Origin: Oenanthe sinensis
Taxonomy: Eukaryota; Streptophyta; Magnoliopsida; Apiales; Apiaceae
DNA: 64,000 bases
Direction of reading: 5' to 3'
Assembly: GCA_028671895.1 (NCBI GenBank)
Contig: CM053802.1
Coordinates: 33,270,201 to 33,334,200, forward strand
The stretch's first letter is position 1; each line of letters starts with the position of its first letter. The notes beneath the pieces are model-generated. The model did not search any database, had not been told where the DNA came from, and saw nothing but the letters and a program-made list of their open reading frames with translations. The position numbers were made by a program, and so were the translations under genes. This document shows, piece after piece, positions 42,801 through 53,297 of this stretch.

Positions 42801-44068
42801 AGTATATTTGTTGACAGATGACCACATCTAATTGGTCATATGTATGGTGATACTAAAGTCAAGAATATAAGTGCATGTCTCAATGAATGGTATTGGAATG
42901 ACCCACTGTGAGATTCTACATGTTAATAAGTGTCATAAGAAATTCTCACTGAGATAATGATGTAATGATCATCTGACTTGAAATCATTATATTTCTAGAC
43001 GAGAATTAATATACTTTGATTATACTAAAAGTTACCTTTAACCAGGTGATGATAAAAGTGGACATTGGGTATACTATGAATCGTATGAGAAATATGAATG
43101 ATAGATAAATGATTTAACCTTCCTATTTAGGAGTGATATTATTGGCCTCTTGATTGAGTGAGACTATAAAATGCATGGATGTGCTTAAATGTTGATTTGT
43201 TTAATAGTCTACTCATTGATCAAGGAAACCCAGATTAAACGCTGAAGAGGATGACACGATACAGGCCTCGAGTTTGATCTATAATAAAAGGTTAAAAGGA
43301 TTACATTACATGGAACATTATTCACGAAAGGCTTAATCAAATCACTGATTTTATTATTATTACTTGGGTAGCACTGATGTATAACTAGATGTCGCTCATT
43401 GTTTACAATTTTAATTAGATATTAAAATTGTTGCCAACGTAATAATAACCTACAGGGTCACACATAAAGAATGCTTAAAGGAGAAATAATTTAAATTATG
43501 AATTTAAATTAAATAAGTAATTTATTTGATTTATGATATTAATTAAGTATGACTTAATTAATTTTATAAATAGAATAAATGAATTACTTAAACTAATTCC
43601 AAAATTAGTAATTAATTAATTAAGTGAGACTTAATTAAATAATTTAGAATTTTGGATTAGTATTAATTATAATTAGAAAACTTATTCCTCTATCTGTATA
43701 ATCTATTTATGGATTGATTTAATAGATATATACATATTTTTCTAAAACCTTAGTCGTTTTGAGAAAAAAGGAAGATAGAGAGAGAATCAATTTTCGAGTG
43801 CTAATACACATCAATCCTTCATGAAAAGTGTTTGTGTGGATACCGTAGAGCGTAGATCGCATGAGCGGGATACGTGGTGATTAAACAAGCTTTGGACCTC
43901 CATTAATCTTCCATTGATGAACTGTTAAAGCTTTTTAAGGTATTTGTTCTTAATCTTCGAATTAAATCTTTTGTTTTCACATGGATCCTGCGGAGGGTTT
44001 CGATTTATATTACGTTTTGTATTTATTTTTCGCATTTTTCCGCTGCGTTTGTGCCTCGAAACCCTTCA
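42801..44068 (+). repeat. 5'-truncated subfamily-2 LTR
   Basis: Starts inside the LTR (AGTATATTTGTTGACAGATG) and runs to the normal end GTGCCTCGAAACCCTTCA. About 250 bp of the LTR start are missing, so no target duplication can be tested. It is most like the solo LTR at 32142-33588. Confidence 0.85.
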
Positions 44069-44466
44069 TAACTCAATCATCAACCCAATGTCTTTAACAA
44101 CCAAATTAGTTTATAAACTTCATAAATTCATCACCATCATCAACCCATATTATTCAACCATTTATATCCAAACTCCTTAAATCAACATATACTTAAACAT
44201 AACTCAAACTCAAGCTTATAGCTCAAAGTAAATCAAAGGGTGGATGGTGTTTATACCTTGCTTGGATCCTTAAATATACTAACAAGAGCTTTTAAGCCTT
44301 AAGGGAGCCTTGATTTATGCTTATCATCCTTAAACTTGCAAGAGAAATCAAGAAATAAGTTAGTCATTTTCGGAGTTACTATTCACCCTCAACTTTGAGC
44401 AAAGATTTGGCTATGCTATACTAGTTGGATGGCCATGAGATTTTGAACATACCTTAGTTATGAATT
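44069..44466 (-). repeat. Gypsy-like LTR, third piece (probable)
   Basis: Between the truncated LTR and Z. AT-rich, no ORF. The phrase CGGAGTTACTATTCACCCTC resembles sequence in gypsy LTRs. It is assigned to the same LTR by position only. Confidence 0.4.
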
Positions 44467-46015
44467 TGTTGGGTTCCGAGGCATAAAACGCAGCGGATAA
44501 ACGTAAATATAACGAAAATTTTCGGAACCCAAACGCAGGATCATGTATAAGAATTGACGGATTATGGTGATAATCGAATCATACCTATTAAGATTTTGAA
44601 TGCCACGAACTCAACGGAGATCCTTGCTATCACGATTTGTGTCTTCCTCTCGAAAGCACCTCTATGGTATCCACACGAGCACCTTCAAGAACGTCTCACG
44701 ATCTTGAACACGGAACGGAAGTACTAGCCTCCTTTGATAGGTTTCGAATTCTCTCTGCCTCTTCCTATGCTGCCTCTTCTGCTAGGGTTTATACAAAACG
44801 TGCAAGCCATTTAACCTATCATTATCTATTTATAATGATTGGTTAATGGGCCTTTTTAGCAAAAACCTAACCCATGTAGGCATAGGATTAAATAATAAAA
44901 CATGCTTCTATTATTTAATTAATAATTAAGTCACACTTAATTATTATTGGCAGAAATATAATTCTTCAAATTCGAATTTATTTCAATTAATTAAGTCTCA
45001 CTTAATTAATATAATAAATTCGAATTAATCATCAATTAATTTAAATCTATAATTTAAATTAACTATTCCTCTAGGTGCTCTATGTGTGTGACCCTATAGG
45101 CTATTATTTAATTAGCAATAATTTTATTCTCCAATAAAATTATAAACAATGAGCGGTATCTAGTAATACATCATTGCTACCTAATTAAACAATAATTAAA
45201 TCGTGATTCGATAAAACCTTTCGTGATTAATGTTTCCGTGTAATATAATCCCTTTAACCATATATATTATAGATTAAACTCGAGGCATGTATTTAGTCAT
45301 CCTCTTCAACATTTAATCCGGGTTTACTTGATCCATGAGTAGACTATGAAAAACAAATCATTATTTGAGCACGGCCATGCATTTTATAGTCTCACTCAAT
45401 CAAGAGGCCAATAATATCTCTCCTAATTATAGGAGGGTTAAATCCTTTATCTATCATTCATATTTCTCATACGACTCATGATATACCCGATGTCCACTTT
45501 TATCATCACCCGGTCAAAGGTAACTTTTAATGTAGTCAAAGTATATCAATCCTCGTATAGAAATATAATGATCTCAAGTCAGAGGATCATTACACCATTA
45601 TCACTGTGAGTCTTTCTTATGACTTAATTAAACATGAAGAATCTCACTGTGGGTCTGTCCAGTACCATGTACCCCTACATGTACCTATGTATTGACTTTA
45701 GTATCCCCATACTTATAACCAATGAGATGTGGTTATCTGTCAAACAACATACTAGTCTATTTATGTATTATTATTGTCCTATCATAATAATACTCGACTA
45801 GGGAACCTTTAAGAATATGATATATTATATAATCTCAAGTTCAAGTCATGTACTTAAACTATATAACGAGTATCATGATTCTAAGGACATTTATTATGCT
45901 AACAAATATATCGCAGTAATTAAAGTCATAATAAATACGTTTATTGAATAATCAAATGACATAAATATTTATTAAAAGGAAAAATTGTATTGCCTCTAGG
46001 GCACCTACACTAACA
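44467..46015 (-). repeat. Z 3' LTR (subfamily 3, 1549 bp)
   Basis: Plus-strand ends TGTTGGGTTCCGAGGCATAA...CACCTACACTAACA. TATAAATAG (minus strand) is at 44826-44834. It differs markedly from the visible 415 bp of the Z 5' LTR. Confidence 0.92.
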
Positions 46016-46027
46016 ATCTCCCACTTG
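46016..46027 (-). promoter_or_regulatory. Z polypurine tract
   Basis: ATCTCCCACTTG on the plus strand (CAAGTGGGAGAT on the minus strand) touches the 3' LTR; identical in core to the A1 tract. Confidence 0.88.
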
Positions 46028-46029
46028 CA

Positions 46030-48675
46030 CTAGAGCCAATCACCCATGTATCTAATACCCATGGAACTAGTGTGACCGTCGTGCTTCTGCTGCGACAAGC
46101 CTTTGGTCAGTGGGTCTGCAATGTTATCATTTATGTGCACTTTACATATGTGTATGTCACCCCTTTCATTAATCTCTCGAATGAGGTGATATCTCCTGAG
46201 TATGTGTTTGGTTCGGGAGTGAGCTCTAGGTTCTTTAGCCTGTGCAATGGCTCCATTATTATCGCAGTATCGATCAATGGGATCTGCGATCGATGGAACC
46301 ACTCCCAAATCAGAAATGAATTTTCGAATCCAAACAGCTTCCTTAACCGCTTCACAAGCTGCAATGTACTCAGCCTCCATTGTAGAATCAGCTACTGTTT
46401 CTTGCTTTGAACTCTTCCAACTTACAGCACCTCCGTTTAGACAAAACACAAAACCAGGCTGTGATACAGTATCATCCCTGTCTGTTTGGAAACTTGCATC
46501 GGTGTAACCTTTTACAACCAGTTTTTCCTCTCCTCCATACACCAAGAATGAATCTTTAGTCCTTTTCAAGTACTTTAGAATATTCTTGACAGTCGTCCAG
46601 TGACCTTCACCTGGATTAGATTGGTATCTGCTCGTCATGCTTAAAGCATACGAAACATCTGGGCGAGTACATACCATCGCATACATGATGGATCCAATTG
46701 CTGAGGCATATGGAACCTTACTCATGCGGTCCTTGTCATCCAATGATTTCGGACACTGATCTTTAGAGATCGTTATCCCTTGAGACACGGGGACATATCC
46801 CCTTTTTGCATTTTGCATACCAAAACGATGCAAAACCTTATCGATGTATGTACTCTGACTTAGACCGATCATCCTTCTAGATCTATCCCTATAGATCCTC
46901 ATTCCTAGAATGTAGGATGCTTCTCCTAAGTCTTTCATAGAGAAGTTGCTCCCTAACCAAATCTTAACAGCCTTGAGAGAAGGTATGTCATTCCCCATTA
47001 GTAGTATGTCATCAACATATAGTACTATGAATGCCACATGGCTCCCACTAACCTTCTTGTAAACACAAGGTTCATCTTCGTTTTGAACAAAGCCATACTC
47101 TTTGACTGTTTCATCAAAACGGATATTCCATCTCCTAGAGGCTTGCTTCAATCCATAAATGGATCGACGTAATTTACATACCTTGCTAACATTCCTTGGA
47201 TCGACAAAACCTTCAGGTTGTGTCATGTACACATCCACATCCTCTTCAAAGATTCCGTTAAGGAAGGCTATTTTGACATCCATTTGCCAGATTTCATAAT
47301 CATGGAATGCTGCAATAGCAAGCAAAATCCTTATGGACTTGACCATAGCCACTGGTGAGAAATTCTCATCATAGTCAATACCATGAATTTGTCTGAAACC
47401 TTTTGCAACCAGCCTTGCTTTATAGGTCTGAACATTTCCATCCATGTCAGTTTTCTTCTTGAAAACCCATTTGCACCCTATGGGTTTTACCCCTTCAGGT
47501 GGATCAACCAAAGTCCATACTAGGTTTTCGTACATGGAATCCATCTCGGATTTCATGGCTTCTAGCCATCTCTTAGAGTTTGGACTGTTCATAGCATCTT
47601 GGTATGTGAGAGGCTCATCTTCGTCTATGAGCATCAAATCACCACATTGAGTCAAGAGAAATCCATATCTCTCTGGCTCATGGCGAATTCTACCAGTTCT
47701 ACGAACAACCTGTGTTTGTTGAGCATTATCATTATCCTGCTCTTGTTCCACTTCAGGTTCAATACTATTTTGTGGTTCTTGATCTTCATCGAGGTCTATA
47801 GTTCTCCCACTGTTTCTTTTGGAAATAAAATCTCTTTCCATGAAAATAGCATCTCGAGCAATGAACACTTTCTGCTCAGAAGGACTATAGAAATAATACG
47901 CCTTTGTTTCCTTAGGGTATCCCACAAAATTGCACTCTTCAGATTTAGGTCCAAGCTTGTCAGATACTTGACGCTTCACAAACGCCTTGCATCCCCAAAC
48001 TTTCATAAAGCTCATGCCTGACCGTTTCTTCTCCCATATCTCATATGGAGTCTTTTGAACCTTCTTAGTAGGAACACGGTTAAGTGTGAAAGCCGCTGTT
48101 TCTAGAGCATAACCCCAGAAACTAATTGGAAGATCTGCATGACTCATCATCGATCGCACCATGTCCAACAAGGTGCGATTTCTCCTCTCTGAAACTCCAT
48201 TCCATTGAGGTGTACCTGGCGGAGTGAGTTGTGATACAATACCACACTCCTTTAAATAATCTTTAAATTTTGTGCTCAAGTATTCTCCTCCACGATCAGA
48301 TCGTAAGATTTTAATACTTGCACCTCCGCCAATTTGCTTCTCTACTTCAGCCTTGTATTCTTTGAACTTTTCAAAAGAATCGGATTTATTCTTCATAAGA
48401 TATACATATCCATATCTACTGAAATCATCAGTAAATGTTATGAAGTAGTAGTAGCCTCCTCTAGCCATCACACGCATTGGGCCACATACATCACTATGTA
48501 TTAGCTCTAGACGTTCAATGGCCCTTTGACCCTTACCAGTGAAAGGGGCTTTAGTCATTTTACCAAGCAAACAAGATTCGCATTCTTGGTATGATTCAAA
48601 ATCAAACTTATCCAAATATCCATCCTTATGTAATTTGGATATGTGTTTCTCATTTATATGGCCTAGACGACAATG
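46030..48675 (-). CDS. Z integrase, reverse transcriptase and RNase H
   Basis: 881 sense codons in one frame after the amber codon at 48676-48678, ending GIRYMGDWL. Numbering from the first Met (48615): the integrase zinc finger is upstream and around residues 1-20 (HCRLGH...ECESCLLGKM). The integrase triad is D42 (SDVCGPM), D107 (RSDRGGEY) and E143 (WNGVSERRNRT), with exact DD35E spacing between the last two. RT starts near 340, with MDVK at 445-448 and YVDD at 533-536. RNase H follows, with GYTDASF, MEAEYIA and RYCDNNGAI. All expected catalytic residues are present. Expression would need readthrough of the amber codon, or the stop is a lesion. In BARE-1-type elements this region is part of a single polyprotein with gag. 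Confidence 0.93.
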   Translation of the reverse strand, partial: HCRLGHINEKHISKLHKDGYLDKFDFESYQECESCLLGKMTKAPFTGKGQRAIERLELIHSDVCGPMRVMARGGYYYFITFTDDFSRYGYVYLMKNKSDSFEKFKEYKAEVEKQIGGGASIKILRSDRGGEYLSTKFKDYLKECGIVSQLTPPGTPQWNGVSERRNRTLLDMVRSMMSHADLPISFWGYALETAAFTLNRVPTKKVQKTPYEIWEKKRSGMSFMKVWGCKAFVKRQVSDKLGPKSEECNFVGYPKETKAYYFYSPSEQKVFIARDAIFMERDFISKRNSGRTIDLDEDQEPQNSIEPEVEQEQDNDNAQQTQVVRRTGRIRHEPERYGFLLTQCGDLMLIDEDEPLTYQDAMNSPNSKRWLEAMKSEMDSMYENLVWTLVDPPEGVKPIGCKWVFKKKTDMDGNVQTYKARLVAKGFRQIHGIDYDENFSPVAMVKSIRILLAIAAFHDYEIWQMDVKIAFLNGIFEEDVDVYMTQPEGFVDPRNVSKVCKLRRSIYGLKQASRRWNIRFDETVKEYGFVQNEDEPCVYKKVSGSHVAFIVLYVDDILLMGNDIPSLKAVKIWLGSNFSMKDLGEASYILGMRIYRDRSRRMIGLSQSTYIDKVLHRFGMQNAKRGYVPVSQGITISKDQCPKSLDDKDRMSKVPYASAIGSIMYAMVCTRPDVSYALSMTSRYQSNPGEGHWTTVKNILKYLKRTKDSFLVYGGEEKLVVKGYTDASFQTDRDDTVSQPGFVFCLNGGAVSWKSSKQETVADSTMEAEYIAACEAVKEAVWIRKFISDLGVVPSIADPIDRYCDNNGAIAQAKEPRAHSRTKHILRRYHLIREINERGDIHICKVHINDNIADPLTKGLSQQKHDGHTSSMGIRYMGDWL

Positions 48676-49995
48676 CTAGAGGTATGTTTGATTTGAGTCA
48701 TTAACTTTAAGTCGTTTGTTTTCTATATTATAGACAGGATTATCTAAGTCAAGAACATATAAACCATTAAACAAACGCGCAACACCATAGGTTAAATCAT
48801 TCAAAGCAAAAGAGCAACAATTGTTCTTTATCGTAAACGAAAAACCTTTCTTGTCCAAACAAGAAACATAAATAATGTTTCTGCGAATCGCAGGCACGTA
48901 AAAACAATTCTCCAGTTCTAAAACTAGCCCTGAGGGCAAAGATAAATAATAGGTTCCTACAGCTAAAGCAGCAACTCTTGCTCCATTGCCAACTCGTAGG
49001 TCCACTTCTCCTTTAGCCAATGTCCTACTTCTCCGCATTTCCTGCACATTTATACAAATGTGAGTAGCACATCCAGTATCCAATACCCAAGATGTAGAAA
49101 TAGATAGATTGACTTCTATAACATATATACCTGAAGTAGAAGCTTGCTCAACCCTCTTCTTCTTCAGATCCTCCAAGTAAACTGAACAGTTTCTCTTCCA
49201 GTGACCAGTTTTCTTACAGTAGTGACATTCACCCTTAGCGACCCCACCTTTAGGCTTTAAAGCCTGTTTGGGACCTGACTTTGGCTTGGGTGTAGAATCA
49301 GAACCTGTCTTCTTCTTACCCTTCCACTTGCCTTTCCCTTTGGCCTTACCTTTATTGCCCACCATCAGTATGGGAGCAGGTTCAGCCGTCTTCATATTGG
49401 TCTCATATGTTCTCAACATAGCCAACAATTCAGTAGGTGTTTTGTCAAATTCATTCATGTTGTAGTTTATGATAAACTGGGTGAATTTGTTGTTCAAAGA
49501 ATTCATGATTAGGTCAATACCAATTTCCTGAATAATCGGGAAACCCAAAATATCAAGATACTCAATGTAACCAATCATCTTCAGAACATGTGGGCCAACT
49601 GGTTCACTTGCCCCTTGTTTGCAATTAAAAAGTGACTTGCTCGTGTTGAACCTTTCTTGACGAGTTTGGCTTGCAAACATGCTTTGCAAGTGCTCATAGA
49701 TAGTATATGCATCCATATGCACATGCTGTCTTTGAAGCTCAGCACTCATAGTTGCCAACATAAGACATGCAACATCAGTTGCATCATTCTCATCCTTTGT
49801 GTGGGCTGCTCGTTCCTCAACAGTAGCGCCCTCAGGAAGGGGACCTGCCGGAGGAATATCAATGACATGAAGCTTGCGCTCCTGCCTGAGGACAATCCTC
49901 AAATTCCTCTGCCAGTCTAGGAAGTTGTTTCTTCCTGTCAGCTTATCCTTCTCAAGGACAGATCGTACGGATAATGTGTTTGTGTTGTTTGTCAT
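48676..49995 (-). CDS. Z gag and aspartic protease
   Basis: 439 codons from ATG 49995 (MTNNTNTLSVRSVLEKDKLT). The frame is open further upstream, but homology to F, A2 and H gag starts here. Capsid region: FLDWQRNLRIVLRQERKLHV to NKFTQFIINYNMNEFDKTPT. Then a Lys/Gly-rich basic stretch (GKAKGKGKWKGKKK), a zinc knuckle CHYCKKTGHWKRNC and the protease motif WVLDTGCATHIC. The last residues are NQTYL followed by TAG, where A2-like and H sequences suggest Trp; sequence after the stop (HCRLGHINEKHISKLHKDG) continues in the same frame. The protein would form the cytoplasmic virus-like particle. Confidence 0.93.
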   Translation of the reverse strand: MTNNTNTLSVRSVLEKDKLTGRNNFLDWQRNLRIVLRQERKLHVIDIPPAGPLPEGATVEERAAHTKDENDATDVACLMLATMSAELQRQHVHMDAYTIYEHLQSMFASQTRQERFNTSKSLFNCKQGASEPVGPHVLKMIGYIEYLDILGFPIIQEIGIDLIMNSLNNKFTQFIINYNMNEFDKTPTELLAMLRTYETNMKTAEPAPILMVGNKGKAKGKGKWKGKKKTGSDSTPKPKSGPKQALKPKGGVAKGECHYCKKTGHWKRNCSVYLEDLKKKRVEQASTSGIYVIEVNLSISTSWVLDTGCATHICINVQEMRRSRTLAKGEVDLRVGNGARVAALAVGTYYLSLPSGLVLELENCFYVPAIRRNIIYVSCLDKKGFSFTIKNNCCSFALNDLTYGVARLFNGLYVLDLDNPVYNIENKRLKVNDSNQTYL

Positions 49996-51354
49996 TACTT
50001 GGTATCTACAATGATAATAGCACAAAATAAACATTAGATTGTCTGAGTTATTTATTATGTTCAAATGATTATGATACATTCATAATATATCTCCCACTAT
50101 TTTTATCAAATTAATAGCCCTTACTATTAATTTGGAAAGTATATCCCATAATTCTTTCTAGTGAGCCAAGATCCATATTTCGTCATGTCTTAAGTCAACC
50201 ACTCGAAGTCCTTAAGAATGATTATTTAGGTAGACAACATTTGTCAATTATATCATATATAATTCTTGGATAGTTTGGTGAGCAACGATTGATCTTATCT
50301 ATCTAATAGATTTTTAACCAAACTCCATGCTTCTAAGTTCATAATTGTTGAATATAACAGTTTACTTTCACCTTATTATGACGACTCAGTTAAGTTTGAC
50401 CTAATGATACAACGGCTGAATATAACCGTTTATATTCGTCGCATCTCACCATGATAGATAGGAGTCCCCTGCCACTGATAGTCTTTCCCCTAATCGATCT
50501 AGGATTCGATGAGTGTTCATTCATTGGAAAGCATCCGATTAAAACTTAATATTTTGTTAAGGGGTTTATAAAATTTATGACGATCATGATCACATCATGA
50601 AGAGATCCTCAATTTTTCCTTGAACTAAATATTTCAAATTGACATCTTAAATTGTTCATTTCCCAGGTAGATGGAGGATACCAGTGGTCACACTTAAAAC
50701 CCATCAGCCTTGCGAATACGCATATCCGTTTTTGTCAGAAAATCCCAATTATAGATATCAAAATCCATATTCAATTCCGTGTTTTAAAAATCCATATTTC
50801 ATAAACACAAGAATCTCATGATCATTTGTTAATTTTAAAATCTTAAATCGTTACAGATTTTATCTTGTTTAGCATGGCAAGCATGGCATGGGTGACGTAT
50901 CTAATACATGCATACATCATTAATCTAATTAAAGCATGCATCTTCTACTCTACACATACATTCATACATCAATATGTAAAGTGCAGTATGTAAACGTGCT
51001 TGGTTATGGCCCCTTTCCTATGTGATCCTTTCGAGCTAATGAAAGGATCAAAGTCAATCTATGGTGGTGAAATATAAATACAATTACATGTCTTCATTCT
51101 TCTTGTATCCATGGGTGTTTGCTCCTCTTCTTGGATCATCCTTCAATCTTCAAGTACATTACATGGAATAATTGAATACAACCTATACTAATGTACTTAC
51201 ATAAGAAAACTCGAGTTACATTCGAGGTTAAACAATTACAAGAATGAAGAAAACGACATGCAAGTCGTATTTATAAAACCAAAACCAAAACCATTAATCT
51301 AGGGGTCTAAGGGCCATAACCAGCACCATGCTCAAGTACACAAAATAAAATATT

Positions 51355-51447
51355 GCGGGGGTCCGGGGGCGGCAGCCCCTGGGCGGGGGTTCGGGGGCGG
51401 CAGCCCCCGGGCGGGGTCTGGGGGCTGCAGCCCCCAGCTGGGGTCGA
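51355..51447. repeat. GC-rich triplicated palindrome in Z leader
   Basis: Three units of about 30 bp: GGGGGCGGCAGCCCCT, GGGGGCGGCAGCCCCC and GGGGGCTGCAGCCCCC (the last a perfect palindrome), joined by GGGCGGGGGTTC-type spacers. It is about 85% G+C in an otherwise AT-rich region. Its minus-strand RNA would form stacked hairpins. Confidence 0.9.
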
Positions 51448-51735
51448 GCAGTCCTATTCACAAATCATCAATTTCTGAACTACAGATCATATCTGTTGGC
51501 CTTTTTCCCCACTGCAATTAATACAGTTTCAGAAGCATGTATCATATACATACTTATCATATCCCAGTTAACAAATCATGTCCAACACAATCTCTCCACC
51601 AGTTTATATCACTATACAAACTGACCCTCATCCATAGTATACAAATCGCAATAAGGCATATAAATCAGTCATGACAAATCATTAACATGCTAGTATCAGA
51701 ATCTATATACTCATCATATGAATAACAATTCGAAT

Positions 51736-51905
51736 ATACATGGCAGTAGCATGGCAATAGCATAGCAGAAGCATGGCAGTATCATGGCAGTCATCAAACA
51801 GGCATGGCAGTTTCATAACAGGCATGGCGGTAGCATAAGCAGTGGCATGGCAGTTATGACAAAGCAGTAGCATGGCATGGCAGTCACCAAAACAGGCATG
51901 TATGC
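51736..51905. repeat. CATGGCAGTAG short repeats in Z leader
   Basis: About ten irregular copies of CATGGCAGT(A/C) or CAGGCATGGCAGT within 170 bp, close to the PBS. The F leader has a shorter set at 21505-21545. Confidence 0.85.
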
Positions 51906-51951
51906 ATCAAATACATAAAACACGTAACCAAATCAGTCCCTTATACACGTA

Positions 51952-51963
51952 GCTCTGATACCA
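51952..51963 (-). promoter_or_regulatory. Z primer binding site (initiator Met tRNA)
   Basis: GCTCTGATACCA on the plus strand, a perfect TGGTATCAGAGC on the minus strand, one base from the 5' LTR. Confidence 0.92.
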
Positions 51964-51964
51964 T

Positions 51965-52379
51965 TGTTGGGTTCCGAGGCATAAAACGCAGCGGATTAAA
52001 TGTAAATATAACGAAAATTTTCGGAACCCAAACCCTAGGATCCGTGTATAAGCTTGGAAAGATTATGGTGAAACGAAATCATACCTTTGTTTGATCTTGA
52101 CTACTACGAACTCAACGGAGATCCTAGCTTTCACGACTTGTGTCTTCCTCTTGAAAACACCTCTATGGTATCCACACGAGCACCTTCAAGAACGTCTCAC
52201 GATCTCGATTATGGAACGGATGTACTAGCCTCCTCTAGATGATTTCGAAACTGCCTTTGATGTGCTTGCTGCTGTTGCTGCCTCTATAGGGTTTTTCTTA
52301 TAAAAAACGTTATGACCTATTAACCCTACATTATCTATTTATAATGGCTGGTTAATTGGCCTATAACAGCAACCCATAA
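51965..52379 (-). repeat. Z 5' LTR, proximal piece
   Basis: Starts TGTTGGGTTCCGAGGCATAA and follows the Z 3' LTR for about 415 bp with many mismatches and small indels, until S5 begins at 52380. The rest lies beyond the window. Confidence 0.88.
52335..52343 (-). promoter_or_regulatory. TATA box of Z 5' LTR
   Basis: CTATTTATA on the plus strand reads TATAAATAG on the minus strand. The S5 insertion point is only 36 bp upstream of it in the direction of transcription. Confidence 0.6.
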
Positions 52380-53283
52380 TGTTAGGCCCCGGAAGTATCG
52401 TAGAAGGGGGGTTGAATACGATACTCACTAAATTAAAAAATTCTTTCGAATCTTTTGCGGATAAATAATTTAGAGTTCGGTTAGTGGGCTCGTGTTCTTG
52501 AGGTGAATAGTGTTTACGGAGCTGTTAACTAATTTTCTGTGTTTAGGATTAATCATTTCGGTTCTAGAAAATCAGCAGGAAAATAAACAACACAAGATTC
52601 GGGGAATATATCATTTGATAAATATAAACCCTGAGGTTGCTACACCCGGTCAACAAATCCGGTCCGAAGAACAAGTTCTTCACAAATGACTAACACGATC
52701 TTGATCTTCACATCTTCTTTACAATACAATTGACTTTGTTCCTTGTTGATTAGAAGTGCTTCGATTGTAAGTACATTGGAATCCTCTGGCACTTATGCTG
52801 AATCATAAACATATCTGAAACCCTGAACATCTTCGCACTTTATCCTTCACTGAAGTCTGAACATATGAATGAACTTCCTCCAGCAATCTATAATAGACTC
52901 TAAGATTCCATCTAATATTTTGATTCTTTGTATTTGCCGTATATTCTAACTTCTCGATTCCTGTACTTGTGCTCTGCAATTCATTGCTTGACTAACTTGC
53001 AGATTTGGATCACTAGAATCTTTCTGGTACTTTGACAACTGCTTCACTACTTCCACATCCTTGAATACTTCAACATTTATTCTTCACTGAGGCATGAACA
53101 TATTAATGAACTTCTTCCAGTGAGCTAATGCTTCAAGTCTGTAGATTTCTTCTTTATCCTTTGTCTTTACCAAGTCTTCATGTCTTCCTGATTCCGGTGA
53201 TAACTTCATATTATTTACACGTCCTATTCTTGTGTTGAGTTATAACCCTATGTTACATATAGGTCTATACATACAGCCTTTCA
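52380..53283 (-). repeat. S5 3' LTR (904 bp, likely internally deleted)
   Basis: Plus-strand ends TGTTAGGCCCCGGAAGTATC...ACATACAGCCTTTCA. The first 302 bp match the right LTR; from 52682 it no longer does, while the right LTR continues with at least 477 bp of unmatched sequence. It contains an internal pair TTCACTGA(A/G)GYNTGAACATAT at about 52849 and 53080. Confidence 0.85.
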
Positions 53284-53297
53284 ATCTCCCCCTATTT
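53284..53297 (-). promoter_or_regulatory. S5 polypurine tract
   Basis: ATCTCCCCCTATTT on the plus strand, the same tract as S3, touching the LTR. Confidence 0.8.

Larger units (their letters stand above)
49996..51951 (-). other. Z untranslated leader
   Basis: About 1.96 kb without a credible ORF. It is strongly conserved with the F leader over most of its length, including near-identical runs at 50890-51060 versus 20640-20810. It also has a GC-rich triplicated palindrome (51355-51447) and a CATGGCAGTAG-type repeat (51736-51905) next to the PBS. Confidence 0.8.
44467..52379 (-). mobile_element. Near-intact Angela/BARE-1-like copia element Z
   Basis: Minus strand: 3' LTR 44467-46015, polypurine tract 46016-46027, pol 46030-48675, gag-PR 48676-49995, leader 49996-51951, PBS 51952-51963, 5' LTR from 51965 and interrupted by S5 at 52380. 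It is the most complete coding copy here. Only one amber codon interrupts a gag-pol frame of about 1,320 codons, similar to the length of BARE-1 polyproteins. The right end is outside the window, so no target duplication can be checked; the left flank is GAATT. Confidence 0.92.
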
